Notes: a model not told the origin generated them from the sequence alone. Numbered from the stretch's first letter, positions 36,204-48,218 are shown. The stretch: 64,000 nt of DNA from Lytechinus pictus (GCF_037042905.1 NC_087249.1:13207201-13271200), one strand, 5' to 3'. Made by a program: numbers and translations.

Positions 36204-36744
36204 TATGTCCATATGGCAAATACCCCTCCAATATTATTATCTTTTTTACCCCATGATGGTTTAATGGTTTATTAGAGATTACATTCAAAATTTTTTGACA
36301 TTCCATCTTAATCCCTTCCCAAAGACCCCAACATTGATGAATTGGAAGTATTTCGTTTGGAAATGGTGAACTGGCTCTTTATTTGCATTTTATGATTCAA
36401 TAATATTATTTTATTTGTTAAGCGGTATTTTTGGAAGAATTTTCACCAATAAAACAATTATCTCTTGTGATTTTTTTTTAATTTCTTTCTTAAAAAGTGG
36501 GGGGATGTTTGTACAGGCCACCCCCCCTCCTCGAAAAGTGGGGGGATATATCCCCCCATCCCCCCCGGGATTTACGCCAGTGACATTTGCAGTATCAACC
36601 CAGCAAAAATATACAATGACATTGAAAAACAACACGGTGAGGTTAAAATATGAAGAAGGTTAATGGCACACTCGTCATCTCATGCACAAACAATATTCAA
36701 CAGGAAAAGGCCAATGAAAATAACAAATCTGGCAGGAATCAAAC

Positions 36745-37590
36745 TGTCAAACCAGTTGGCACCAAGACCCAGCGCGGGCCCTGATTGGCCGGCGGCTTCG
36801 GCCAATCACAGCGCGGCTCACACCCGAGTGGAGTCAGACAATGGCGTGCAGCCGCGGGCATGCAGGCCCCTCGTCGACGCTATATATCCAATGCGCAGCA
36901 GCGTCTTTGCTCATTGCCTGACGAAGTCCAGCAGCTTGCAGACGAAACGTCACTTTCCTACTATGTTTGATACATCGTAAGACAACTGTTTAATTCTTCT
37001 ACTCAATCCTTCACCACGATGAACCCCTTCTCCACATCATCTGTCCATTATTATATTGATAAATACTTTTCGTTCAGGGAGGACGCTTCGTTGAAAGAGG
37101 ACGTTCTGTAAGGTAGCTGTACTTTGGGAGTAGATTTACCTTACTAACATGGCTACAGCCTCCTCAATGGAGGATGACATTGAAGACGGCTTTACCACCA
37201 TCGAACGCACAACATCCCTAGGTTAAAGAGCTCAGCTACAGTTGATAATAACCAAAGACCTACCACAGACGCAGCGACTCGGACAAGCCAGCCACCATCA
37301 AATACCTCAGCAAAAGGACCATCGCATTCACTAGGATAAGAGTCACCTCATCACCACCATCCGCCACTGGAGCATCAGAAGTGTCCGAGAAGCCATCGAA
37401 ATCCTCCACAACACAGACCCAGGACCTAAAATCAACAGCATCTGGTATCCAATCCTTCATAACCGCTCTGCTTCCAACCAATCTTCTTCTGACTCAACCA
37501 GCATCAGTTTACCAACCCAATCATCAACCAGCTCCGTCTCCATCGCCACCAATCACTCAACTATGCTTACACAGACAACGCCGACCCAGT
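36745..37590 (+). mobile_element. LINE D copy 2: promoter, 5' UTR and ORF1 start
   Basis: Nearly co-linear with 21295-22117. CCAAT pair at 36782-36808, TATATAT at 36881, ORF1 ATG at 37149 reading MATASSMEDDIEDGFTTIER before a frame break. At about 37590 it fuses into the middle of LINE A ORF1, making a mosaic frame (start in LINE D, continuing FNITLKGINNN). Confidence 0.65.
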
Positions 37591-38285
37591 GAAGGGACAA
37601 ATGTCAGAGAACCCCGACCACGTAAGGTCAATAACAAATTTAATATTACCCTGAAGGGTATAAACAACAACATTTGTAACAGCAACCATGCCAAAATATA
37701 TAACTATATGAAAAAGCAGCTATAGGAGATGTAAATAACATGAAAAAAAAGATTAATGGAACTCTTGTAATCAATTGCAAAGATGCTGCACAGCAAGAAA
37801 AAGCTGCTAAAATAACCAATTTGGCAGAAATGGATGTGCACAGAGTGACAGATTTAAAAAAAAACAAGGGGTCATCGAGGAGACAAATCCTACCCGACGA
37901 TGATCTCAAAGAAGTACTAGAAGATCAAAAAAGATTTTAAAAAAGAGTAAATTTAAACATTTAACCGAGACTCACTACCTCAAAGTGTTAACTTCATGTT
38001 TCAAACATACAAAATTCAAATTTTCAACCCCCTGTAATTCGGTGTTTCAATTGCCAGCAGTTTGGCCATGTACAAGGGCAGTGTCATAACAATACGATAT
38101 GTGTGCGCTGTGGGGATCAGCACACTTTTGACAACTGTCCACAAAAGGATTCCCCAAAGTGTATAAGATGTGGAAAAAGTCATACTTCCGCATATAAAGG
38201 TTGTTCTGCATACAAAGAGGCTATTGCCATACAGATCTACGTAACTGCAAACAGTCCTTAGAACAAGTCCCTTTTCGATCAGGCC
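37591..38285 (+). pseudogene. LINE A ORF1 3' part with three CCHC-type knuckles, copy 2
   Basis: Frames read EPRPRKVNNK, FNITLKGINNN, NGTLVINCKDAAQQEKA, then an uninterrupted knuckle region: CFNCQQFGHVQGQC, CVRCGDQHTFDNC and CIRCGKSHTSAYKGC. This is the best preserved nucleic-acid-binding part of this family in the window. Frameshifts upstream still break the frame. Confidence 0.85.
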
Positions 38286-38600
38286 AGAACGTATATTAAA
38301 AAACAGTAATGAACGGCACCCAATGGTTATGAATTATAGAGATGCATTTTTCTTTAAAATTAATTCGTAGATTGTTTTCTTTCTCTGTTTTTGATGTAGA
38401 TGGCTGCAAGGCAAAGACCAGCCAGGGAATATGGAAAAAGGAGTGTGAGGTGCACTGAGCACACCAAAGAAGGTTTGTCATATTTGTTTTTATTTATATT
38501 TAAACATCATAAATGAAATACATGAAAATCAAGTAAATATGGAGGATAGCCCATTTTCAGCGAATAAATTAAGACCAAGGGGTGGCTTCTTCACCTTGAC
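38286..38600 (+). repeat. Segment duplicated at 42310-42630, containing an exon-like frame
   Basis: Both copies run from GATCAGGCCAGAACGTATAT to CCCATTTTCAGCGA. In each, TTTTGATGTAG precedes an ATG frame of 24 codons ending AAAGAAG followed by GTTTGTCA (38400-38472 and 42432-42504). The frame reads MAARQRPAREY and later SVRCTE in both copies. Confidence 0.55.
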
Positions 38601-39079
38601 TGGTTCTGGGTTAGCAACCATGCAGTCAAATTTTAATTGCCACTGCTTTCCTAAGAAAGGATGATAAAAAATGTTTCCCTTATTTTTCTGTTCTATTCTT
38701 GTATTTTTTTCCTTTTATTTCTTTACCTTCTTTTCTTTTATTTTCCTTTCTGTTAATCTTTCTTTTTTTTCTTTGTCTTTTTTCCGTTTTTTCTTCATTT
38801 CTCTTCTCTTTTATTTCTTCTTTATTTTTCATTTTTGTTTCCTTTGCTTTTTGTTTTGGTTGCAATTGATAATTTCTTTTAGTAGATTTTTTCCATTACA
38901 TTGTACTCCCTGGCAGCAGGGAATTTTGATCGGGGTGGGGGAGCAAGATAATTTAACAGTATAATTTGAAGCAAGTAATGACCGGCCTAGAATAGCTCTC
39001 CTCTTTATAAAAACCGTCCATAAGTGAGGAAAATAATTAGGGTCTAATTAAACTTTGACATTTGTAAAAAAATTTGAAA
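38601..39079. other. T-rich low-complexity DNA
   Basis: 38670-38870 is almost pure T with C (TTTTCTTTT units). The rest shows no gene, only a short GTGGGGGAG-type G-rich patch near 38935. Confidence 0.6.
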
Positions 39080-39852
39080 AAAGGGACGACCCCCTCTGCC
39101 TAAGGTACGGAAATCGTCATAGTGCAGCATACCAGGGATGTGAAGTGTATAAAAAAGCCAAACATGTAAATTACACAGAAAATATTAGCTATTCAGCAGT
39201 GCTCCAAAAAAGTAGTATGCCCCAAAATTACAAACGGCATAAGCTCCCGGGGGGGCCACTTACATTGACGAGTGGATACCATGCGCGACCAAAAAAACAC
39301 GTAAAAAGGATGTCTTTTTCACGATAGGGCACGTTACGTACGTAACGTGATAAGGGTGTCAAAAACACAAAAATAATGAAAAAAGGGTATCTATTTCGCT
39401 AGGAAAATTACGTGTTTAGGGTCGATTTCGCGGGGATGATAAAACAAAATTAAAATGTTTTATAAAGGATGTCCTTTTTGCCCCAACACGTCGTGTTTAG
39501 AGTCCGATTTGCGCGAGGTGTACTAGGTGGGGTCGTACTAAACCAAATAAGGTAAAGCCGACGACCGAAGGACCCGTAACAATAAAACATTCCTGTACTT
39601 GTTTAGGGGTTCATTTCAGGGAACATTTGCCAAGAGTATCGTTTTGTTTCCAATACTTGTTAAGGGTAGGGTTTCACACGCCAATACTTGTTATAGGGTG
39701 CATTTTCCGAATATGGAAATTACGTGTTTAGGGTGCTTTTCGAGACCCCATGGTCGCGCATGGTATCCACTCGTGAATGGAAGTGGCCCCCCCGGGCATA
39801 AGCTATTGCCAACGCACTCCAAACGGGAGGAAAATTTCCCCAAACCTACGCA
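39080..39852 (+). pseudogene. LINE C ORF1 3' fragment split by a MITE
   Basis: RDDPLCLRYGN, HSAAYQGCEVYKKAKHV and YTENISYS match the C-terminal ORF1 at 48890-49010. The first knuckle cysteine pair is damaged (CLRY). The frame is cut at 39246 and resumes after 39804 (CCAACGCACTCCAAACGGGA), then joins LINE D material at about 39853. Confidence 0.75.
39246..39796. mobile_element. 551-bp MITE with CCCGGGGGGGCC ends and perfect 8-bp target duplication
   Basis: Long inverted ends: CCCGGGGGGGCCACTTACAT and, a little further in, GAGTGGATACCATGCGCGAC, mirrored by GTCGCGCATGGTATCCACTC and GGCCCCCCCGGG. The duplication CATAAGCT is exact (39238-39245 and 39797-39804). The interior repeats ATTACGTGTTTAGGGT. 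No frame. An 8-bp duplication fits hAT or P-type transposases. Confidence 0.92.
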
Positions 39853-40104
39853 CTGAGCGACGCCATTGTTCATCCTACTCCGCCGCCGACACACACACGC
39901 CACACCAGAGACACCCGTCCCCGCTCCTCCGCCGACGCAAGTTCTCCATGTCCGTTACGCAACCGCCACGCGTTCCTGCCAACTCACACACAGAGCGCCG
40001 CCACCGACCAAAGCTCACCTGCCCGCCGATTCTGCCTGCCGGCCCGTTGTTTCCTCTAGGTCCGCACGCACGCCATAAGTACCGCCATACAACCTTACAA
40101 CTGT
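39853..40104 (+). mobile_element. LINE D GC-rich fragment
   Basis: Matches 22195-22435 (GAGCGACGCCATTGTTCATC, CCACGCGTTCC, CATAAGTACCGC). In one frame it reads ERRHCSSYSAADTH. No other LINE D sequence is attached. Confidence 0.6.
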
Positions 40105-41009
40105 ATATTCTACATGAACTTGTGGTTTTTTGTTCATTTATCTACTCATGTATCTTTACAAAAGAGAATGAGAATGAGATCATAATTGTATTATCATTTA
40201 TGCACTCTGATATATATCTTCTGATTAAAATTGTATGTCCTTGTGTATTCATGTATAAATTATCTTTGATTGTACTTAGCTTTCATGTATATACCTAATT
40301 AATTTTCTTTTTAAACTTGCTGGCTTTCCATTGATTAATAAGCTTTACCTTAAATGCTTACATGGTTCAGCTTCCAAAATCAAGATGGAAATTACTACGT
40401 AATACAGGTATACAAGAAAGAATATTTACATTATGCTTTTCATCTAAATTCTATATGAACTTGTGGTTTTTTGTTCATTTATCTACTCTTCTTATCGTTT
40501 CATCCGTATAGTTATTTTCCTTAACTCCGTTCGCTCCCATGCCAGTCTTTAGTATTTTTGCTATACTAAACTACCTCTCATTTCCCAGAGGCTTTCCTCT
40601 CCTGCCACATCCTTTTTCGCATTTCTCTCCCATAAATTGTATACACCCTTAACTACTTTGAGGATTACATATCCACGCTTAATTTTAATTTACTCATTGA
40701 TATATCTTTTCTAATAATAATTCTACGCCCGTGTGCATGTGCACATTCATTGTGTTGTTCATTTATTGGGGTAAATACACAGATTATCAAATTTCTAATA
40801 AATATTGATATTTTATCAACTCACTTAAATGACAAGAATACTATTATACAAAATTATCTCCTTGATTTTTCCGAGACCCTTTCCTTCCGACGCATCTTCC
40901 ATCTCACAAATCATTTCAAACTTAGTAATAAATACCGCTCCCACCTTCAGGCTCAAATAGTCGAAACCGACTGAGGAGCCCTTTTTAAAACCTCCTCCTC
41001 CTCCACAAC
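40105..41009. repeat. AT-rich element tail, second copy of 23576-24520
   Basis: Shares ACAAAAGAGAATGAGAAT, ATTAAAATTGTATGTCC and the closing GCTCAAATAGTCGAAACCGA. It contains its own internal repeat: TACATGAACTTGTGG (40110) returns as TATATGAACTTGTGG (40450). No gene. Confidence 0.5.
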
Positions 41010-41374
41010 TGAGCGCTGCTCTCACTGGGAGTCGGACATGCTATTGCATGCATTATTGTGCAAATTTGTGCAAAGTTTACCAAAACTTGTTGATATTTAC
41101 TATTATGTTTCAGTGTTCTGATATCATACAACTTGTTTTTTTTAACTCGGATTCAAGTGATATTGCATATTATTAGTTCCTTTGAAATTCTCAACATCAA
41201 TGTGTTTATATTTACTTTGGATTTGATTTCGTTACTCTTGGATTGTGCACTGTTATTGCTTTGATTTTCTTACAAGGTAAGCTCTGGTTACAAATTATAT
41301 TCCTACTATAACATATTTTAATCAAACTCTAACACACAATCAAACGATAATAATAAATTACAGGGGAGTCCAAC
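41010..41374 (+). promoter_or_regulatory. LINE A 5' UTR, second copy
   Basis: Homologous to 22440-22814, with donor-like GTAAGCTCTGG at 41277 and acceptor-like TTACAG ending 41363, 11 bp before the ORF1 ATG. Confidence 0.55.
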
Positions 41375-42309
41375 ATGGACGACCCTAACTATTCCTCTGG
41401 TGAGGAAGCTTACAGTCAGCGGCTGAACTAAATTTCTCTACACCGCTAGAATCAGCATCTAATATATCTCGTCATCTGGTAACGATGCAGAGGACGAGGG
41501 TGGCTGGATACCAGTCAATAGGAAAAAAGAGGGTAAACCTCAAAGAAAAAGACAAAGGGTACGTAGCAGTGTTAGTGAAGGGAAAAATGGTAAAGAACCC
41601 CAACCACGTAAGGTCACTAACAACAGATTCAATGTCACCTTGAAGGGCACAAACAACAACATGTAATATTAACCCTGTAAAAATATATAATGATATGAAA
41701 AAGCAGTTAGGAGATATTGTTGGCATGAAAAGATAAATGGAACCCTTGAAATCAAGTGCAAAGATGCTGCACAATAAGAAAAAGCAGTCAAAATAACAAA
41801 TTTGGCAGGAATTGAAGTTCACAGAGTAACTGATTTCCAAAAATCAAGCAAGAGGGTCATTCATCGGGTAGACAAAACCCTACCCGACGACGATCTTAAA
41901 GAGCTACTAATAGACAAAGAAGTAATAAATGTAAAAAGATTTCAAAAAAAGAATAAATGGAGAACTCGTAAAAACCCCATGTGTGTTGATAACATTTAAC
42001 CGAGACTCACTACCTCAAAGTGTTAACTTCATGTATCAAACATACAAAATTGAAATTTTCCATCACCCTGTAATTCGGTGTTTCAATTTCAGTTGGGCCA
42101 TGTACAAGGGCAGTGTCATAACAATACGATATGTGTGCGCTGTGGGGATCAGCACACTTTTGACAACTGCCCACAAAAGGATTCCCCAAAGTGTATAAGA
42201 TGTGGAAAAAAATCATTCTTCCGCATATAAAGGTTGTTCTGCATACAAAGAGGCTATTGCCATACATATCTACGTAACTGCAAACAGTCCTTATAACAAG
42301 TCCCTTTTC
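41375..42309 (+). pseudogene. LINE A ORF1, copy 3, disrupted
   Basis: ATG 41375 opens MDDPNYSSGEEAY. Small deletions shift the frame before GGWIPVNRKKEGKPQRKRQR, so the second part is in another frame. NGTLEIKCKDAAQ is followed by a stop. The first knuckle is damaged (CFNFS) while CVRCGDQHTFDNC and CIRCGK remain. It runs parallel to 37591-38285. Confidence 0.85.
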
Positions 42310-42649
42310 GATCAGGCCAGAACGTATATTTAAAAAAAAGTTATGAACGGCACCCAATGGTTATGAATTATAGAGATGTATTTTTCTTTTAAAATTTCGT
42401 AGATGTTTTATTTTCTCTGTTTTTGATGTAGATGGCTGCAAGGCAGAGACCAGCCAGAGAGTATGCTGAAATGAGTGTCCGGTGCACTGAGGACACCAAA
42501 GAAGGTTTGTCACATTTGTTTGTTTTTATTTTTATATAATCATAAATGAAATACATGAAAATCAAGAAATATGGAGGATAGCCCATTTTCAGCGAGTAAA
42601 TTAAAACCAAATCGGGGGAGGGGGGGGGGGGGGGGCTTCTTCGCCAAGA

Positions 42650-43492
42650 TATACACATCCCAATAGATTCTTGTACTACTTCCAACAATCTGGTATTGCT
42701 TAATGACGGGTCTCCTATCCGTCTAAACACTGCCAATGGTACTCTCACCTCTATTGATCTAATATTTTCATCACCCTGCCTGGCTTCTAAATGTTATTGG
42801 TCCGTTGCCGAGGAAAATTTCGGCAGCGATCATTACTAATTACGACAGACATACTACTCACGACCAGTTCACCAATTTCAAACCCACCCTCACCCAATTA
42901 TTCATATGCTAAAGCTAACTGGGAGCTTTATCAATCTTGTTTATCCTGTTACCTTTAATGATATTTTCAATTATAACACGCAACAAATGTACAATAAGTT
43001 TATTTCGAAGATTTTTTGGCCGCGGACCAATCTATCCCTAAATCTAATGTCCCTGGTGGAATAAAAGAATGCTCGGCGGCCATACAGGCAAGAAACAAAG
43101 CCAATAGGAAATTTAGGAAATTTTTACTCATGGAGGACTAAAACACGGAATGTGATGGATAATTTATCCAGGTTAGATACCGATGTTCATATAGCATTTG
43201 CAATTAAACACTCTACATTGGCTGTTTTTCCTAGATTTAGAAAAGGCGTTTGATAGAGTCAATAGAAATATTTTACTTCACAAACTTTCCAACAAGTTTT
43301 GTATCAATGGTAATATGCTTGCCTGGATTACCTCGTTCCTAAAAGAGCGCAAGGTTAAAATTAATAATCGTTTATCTTATTTAAAGAAGAGTTTAATAGG
43401 GCTACATCAGGGTAGCTTGGTTAGCCCTACTCTACCTTTTGTTAAAACTGCAATATAGCAATGTTTGCGGATGATGTCGCTATATGGTTCTT
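42650..43492 (+). pseudogene. LINE B ORF2, internally deleted copy, interrupted by the palindrome
   Basis: 42660-43130 matches 29495-29995 (endonuclease end: NNLVLLNDGSPIRLNTANG). It then jumps to the reverse transcriptase near 43150 (FLDLEKAFDRVNRN, GLHQGSLVSP, FADDVAIW). The copy is cut at GTTCTT (43487-43492) and its last bases continue after 47557. It shows that the palindrome is an insertion. Confidence 0.85.
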
Positions 43493-46400
43493 TATGAGGC
43501 GCCGAATGTACCAATATTATATAGAACAATTATTTGTTATATAATCATTATTTATTAAATAATAACTATTATTTATATATAATTTACATTTTATTTGTAA
43601 ATAACTACTATTATATAAAATATAATTTCTAATTATTTATATATAATTCCAAGTAATACTTCATTATTTGTAAATAATAATAGTTCGACATTCCATTATT
43701 TATAAATAATGATTATTTGTTTTTCATTATTTATAAATAATGATTATTTGTTTTTCATTATTTATAAATAATGATTATTTGTTTTTCATTATTTACAAAT
43801 AATGATTATTTGTTTTTCATTATTTATAAATAATGATTATTTGTTTTTCATTATTTATAAATAATGATTATTTGTTTTTCATTATTTACAAATAATGATT
43901 ATTTGTTTTTCATTATTTATAAATAATGATTATTTGTTTTTCATTATTTATAAATAATGATTATTTGTTTTTCATTATTTATAAATAATTTGTTGAGTTT
44001 TCCATTATTTATAAATAACGATTATTTGTTAAATAATGAAAACGTCTACTTCATTATTTATAAATAATTTTTTCGAGTGCACCATTATTCTCATTATTTA
44101 TAAATAATCATTATTCAATGTTCGAGTTTTCCATTATTTATAAATAAAGATTATTTGTTAAATAATGAAATATCTACTTCATTATTTATAAATAATAATT
44201 TAGTTTCAATATCCCATTATTTATAAATAATCATTATTTATAAACAATTTTTACAGTTTGCCATTATATACAAATAATCATTACTTATGTACAAATAACC
44301 ATTATTTATTAAATAATGCCATTATTTATTATATAATGCCATTATTTATTAAATAATGGAAAACTCGCTATAACATGCAAATGTGGGACCGCCCATGATA
44401 TGAATATTCATGATGCAATTTCCTTTTTCGTGATTTTTCTTCACAAATTTTTGTCCATTTCCTCTTCATAATGACATTTCTTGAAGCAATTTTCTAGGGA
44501 TATGGTCTGATTGTAATATTCTTCATTTTCTATATAACTTCGTCTTCGTAGAAATATCAAAAAGTGTAATTTTATACGATTTTTCCTACAGTTCACAATC
44601 CCCATAGGCGCGCGTGTATCGTAGGGACAACCGGTGAATCGACGGAGTGCTCTTCATCGAAATACTACGTTGGTTGGTCCCCGGAAGTGGCGGGCGGAAT
44701 TTAGCCTGAATCCTCGATGGAAGTCGATCAAGTGCATATGAGCTGAGAGAGTGAAATATCAGTGTACTTGTACAGGCCCTTCTACTTTTTATAAATATTT
44801 CTTGTTGCTTTTTTTGTTAAGTTAATTTTTCCTGGTGTAGAGATAAGTTTCAGTTCTAATAATGCACTTCAAATACATTTTGGAGTGTCTGTTTGAGGCG
44901 TTTGGGGCGATTTCACCCTGGCCCCAAAATGCTCGCAACGACAATACGGGGGCATGATGACCCCTAAATTTTTAAAAACTTATTTTTCTATGGAAAATTA
45001 TCACAAAATTCACCAAAAGTGTGCACGAAAGCCTTCGTATTTCACTTTTAAAACTCCAAAAAGTGCCCAAATGACAAGCTTGGTCGCTTCGCTGTGTCGC
45101 GCTTTCAACTTGAGAAAGTTTACGCGTCTGCTTCGATCCCCCGGCCCCCCCCCCCCTCCTCCGAAAGAAATTCTGTATACGGCCATGCTCTAAAGAGCCT
45201 GGCACATTGATTTATGTATACTTCATTTTCATTATTTTTATCTCATTATCATCATGGCCTTACGCAGAATTTTTTCCGGGGGGGGGGGGGTGGGGGGAGC
45301 ATGGACGCGCGTAAACTTTCTCATAAAAATCTTGAAAAAGCGAAGCGACCAAGCTTATCATTTGAGCTTGGTCGCGTCGCTGTCTCGCTTTCAAGATTTT
45401 TTTGAGAAACTTTACGCGCGTCCTAGCTACTCCCCCCCCCCCCCGGTAAAAATTCTGTGTAAGGCCATGATGATAATGTGATAAAAATAATGAAAATGAA
45501 AAGTACATATAAATCAATGTGCCATATATGCTCTTTTGAGCATGGCCGTTCACAGAATTTCTTTCGGGGGGTGGGCCGGGCAGACGCGCGTAAACGTTCT
45601 CAAGTTGAAAGCGAGACAGCGAAGCGACCAAGCTTGTCATTTGGGCTTGGTCCCGTGGCTGTCTCGCTTTCAAGATTTTTTTGAGAAAGTTTACGCGCGT
45701 CATGCTCCGGCCCCGGCCCCCCTGGAAAAAATTCTGCGTAAGGCCATGTTGATAATGAGATAAAAATAATGAAAATGAAAGTATACATAAATCAATGTGC
45801 CAGGCTCTTTAGAGCATGGCCGTATACAGAATTTCTTTCGGAGGAGGGGGGGGGGGGGGGGGGCCGGGGGATCGAAGCAGACGCGTAAACTTTCTCAAGT
45901 TGAAAGCGACACAGCGAAGCGACCAAGCTTGTCATTTGGGCACTTTTTGGAGTTTTAAAAGTGAAATACGAAGGCTTTCGTGCACACTTTTGGTGAATTT
46001 TGTGATAATTTTCCATAGAAAAATAAGTTTTTAAAAATTTAGGGGTCATCATGCCCCCGTATTGTCGTTGCGAGCATTTTGGGGCCAGGGTGAAATCGCC
46101 CCAAACGCCTCAAACAGACACTCCAAAATGTATTTGAAGTGCATTATTAGAACTGAAACTTATCTCTACACCAGGAAAAATTAACTTAACAAAAAAAGCA
46201 ACAAGAAATATTTATAAAAAGTAGAAGGGCCTGTACAAGTACACTGATATTTCACTCTCTCAGCTCATATGCACTTGATCGACTTCCATCGAGGATTCAG
46301 GCTAAATTCCGCCCGCCACTTCCGGGGACCAACCAACGTAGTATTTCGATGAAGAGCACTCCGTCGATTCACCGGTTGTCCCTACGATACACGCGCGCCT

Positions 46401-47557
46401 ATGGGGATTGTGAACTGTAGGAAAAATCGTATAAAATTACACTTTTTGATATTTCTACGAAGACGAAGTTATATAGAAAATGAAGAATATTACAATCAGA
46501 CCATATCCCTAGAAAATTGCTTCAAGAAATGTCATTATGAAGAGGAAATGGACAAAAATTTGTGAAGAAAAATCACGAAAAAGGAAATTGCATCATGAAT
46601 ATTCATATCATGGGCGGTCCCACATTTGCATGTTATAGCGAGTTTTCCATTATTTAATAAATAATGGCATTATATAATAAATAATGGCATTATTTAATAA
46701 ATAATGGTTATTTGTACATAAGTAATGATTATTTGTATATAATGGCAAACTGTAAAAATTGTTTATAAATAATGATTATTTATAAATAATGGGATATTGA
46801 AACTAAATTATTATTTATAAATAATGAAGTAGATATTTCATTATTTAACAAATAATCTTTATTTATAAATAATGGAAAACTCGAACATTAAATAATGATT
46901 ATTTATAAATAATGAGAATAATGGTGCACTCGAAAAAATTATTTATAAATAATGAAGTAGACGTTTTCATTATTTAACAAATAATCGTTATTTATAAATA
47001 ATGGAAAACTCAACAAATTATTTATAAATAATGAAAAACAAATAATCATTATTTATAAATAATGAAAAACAAATAATCAAAACAAATAATCATTATTTGT
47101 AAATAATGAAAAACAAATAATCATTATTTATAAATAATGAAAAACAAATAATCATTATTTATAAATAATGAAAAACAAATAATCATTATTTGTAAATAAT
47201 GAAAAACAAATAATCATTATTTATAAATAATGAAAAACAAATAATCATTATTTATAAATAATGAAAAACAAATAATCATTATTTGTAAATAATGAAAAAC
47301 AAATAATCATTATTTATAAATAATGAAAAACAAATAATCATTATTTATAAATAATGGAATGTCGAACTATTATTATTTACAAATAATGAAGTATTACTTG
47401 GAATTATATATAAATAATTAGAAATGATATTTCATATAATAGTAGTTATTTACAAATAAAATGTAAATTATATATAAATAATAGTTATTATTTAATAAAT
47501 AATGATTATATAACAAATAATTGTTCTATATAATATTGGTACATTCGGCGCCTCATA
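43493..47557. mobile_element. 4.07-kb fold-back (TU-like) element: near-perfect palindrome with tandem-repeat outer arms
   Basis: The ends TATGAGGCGCCGAATGTACC and its complement are perfect, and the arms mirror each other about 45525. Outer domain (about 43560-44350, mirrored 46650-47500): AT-rich tandem repeats of about 31 bp built on the palindrome ATTATTTATAAATAAT. Inner domain (44350-45180, mirrored 45850-46645): unique sequence, essentially identical in both arms. Centre: smaller GC-rich hairpins. Flanks GTTCTT (43487-43492 and 47558-47563), or GTTCTTTA if the bordering TA is counted, are duplicated target. No transposase frame. Outer repeat plus unique inner domain is the plan of sea urchin TU fold-back elements (from memory). 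Confidence 0.92.
43693..43990. repeat. 31-bp tandem repeat of the left outer arm
   Basis: About nine units of CATTATTTATAAATAATGAT then TATTTGTTTTT, with TATAAA changing to TACAAA in some. Each unit holds a 16-bp palindrome. The right arm has the complementary array at about 47040-47355. Confidence 0.9.
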
Positions 47558-47563
47558 GTTCTT

Positions 47564-48009
47564 TAGCCCGCAACCTTGGTATGGGGCTGGTTTCTTGTGC
47601 ATCCCACATTTCTCACAGGCATTCCTCAATCCGTTACGGACGAGGAGCTCCTTGATGAGCTTAATTCTCAAGGAGTGACCGCCGTAAAAAGAATCAAGAA
47701 ACGCGTAAATTGCGAACTCATCGACACCACCGCCATCATTTTGTCTTTCAAGCAAGGCGAAGCGCTGCCAGAAAGTATCCACATTCGATACATGACCAAA
47801 AAGGTCGCAAAATCCAATACGTACCGCCGGTACAAAGGTGGCAAAACTGCCAAGGTTTTGGTCACCTAAAACAAACACGTGTCAAAAACCAGATGCGTTA
47901 GGTGTGGGGGTAATCATACCCTCGATAATTGCCCCCAAAAGGAATACCCCCTCTGCCTAAGGTGCGAAAATAGGGCGATTGGGACTGGGCACTCGCACTC
48001 TCGACGACC
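47564..48009 (+). pseudogene. LINE B scrap joined to LINE C ORF1 3' fragment, second block
   Basis: AGCCCGCAACCTTGG finishes the LINE B piece. From about 47580 the text matches 33090-33480: GIPQSVTDEELLDELNSQGV, KRVNCELIDTTAIILSFKQG, then frames with CVRCGGNHTLDNC and CLRCEN. It is less damaged than the first copy and keeps about 90 bp that the first has lost. Confidence 0.8.
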
Positions 48010-48218
48010 AAATTGCTGCGACATTCTTACTCTTCATACTCTTCACTCTCTTCTGGTGATTTATTTTCGGCTTTCTGTTCTCACAGTACACTTCGCATCA
48101 AATTCTGCTTATCAATCGTCGGAGATACCGGTTACAGGACCCAGCTTGCAGACAAGGTTATTGGAAGTCTCCCCCCTAAACTCTTCCCCAGCTAATATCT
48201 TAAAAAGACACACATAAA
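48010..48218 (+). promoter_or_regulatory. LINE C 5' UTR, copy 2
   Basis: Matches 33481-33681 and ends at the ORF1 ATG 48219. Its position directly after an ORF1 3' piece means two LINE C copies are joined head to tail without the intervening ORF2. Confidence 0.6.

Larger units (their letters stand above)
35156..36582. mobile_element. Non-autonomous hAT-like element (outer), 8-bp target duplication
   Basis: Perfect 15-bp terminal inverted repeats: CACTGGCGTAAATCC at 35156 and its complement ending 36582. The flanking duplication ACATTTGC is exact (35148-35155 and 36583-36590). The matching uninterrupted sequence is near 21120. No transposase. A second element is inserted inside it. Confidence 0.92.
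34889..36744 (+). pseudogene. LINE A ORF1 5' fragment of the second block, split by hAT-like insertions
   Basis: ATG 34889 and the next 260 bp match 20883-21140. The match resumes at 36583 and runs to about 36744, ending at the same LINE D junction as copy 1. The gap between is the insertion at 35156-36582. Confidence 0.75.

Noticed and set aside
44954..46052. Several 60-147-codon frames in the centre of the palindrome
   Set aside because: They are mirrored on both strands by the inverted arms and contain poly-Pro or poly-Gly from G/C tracts; no transposase motif is present.
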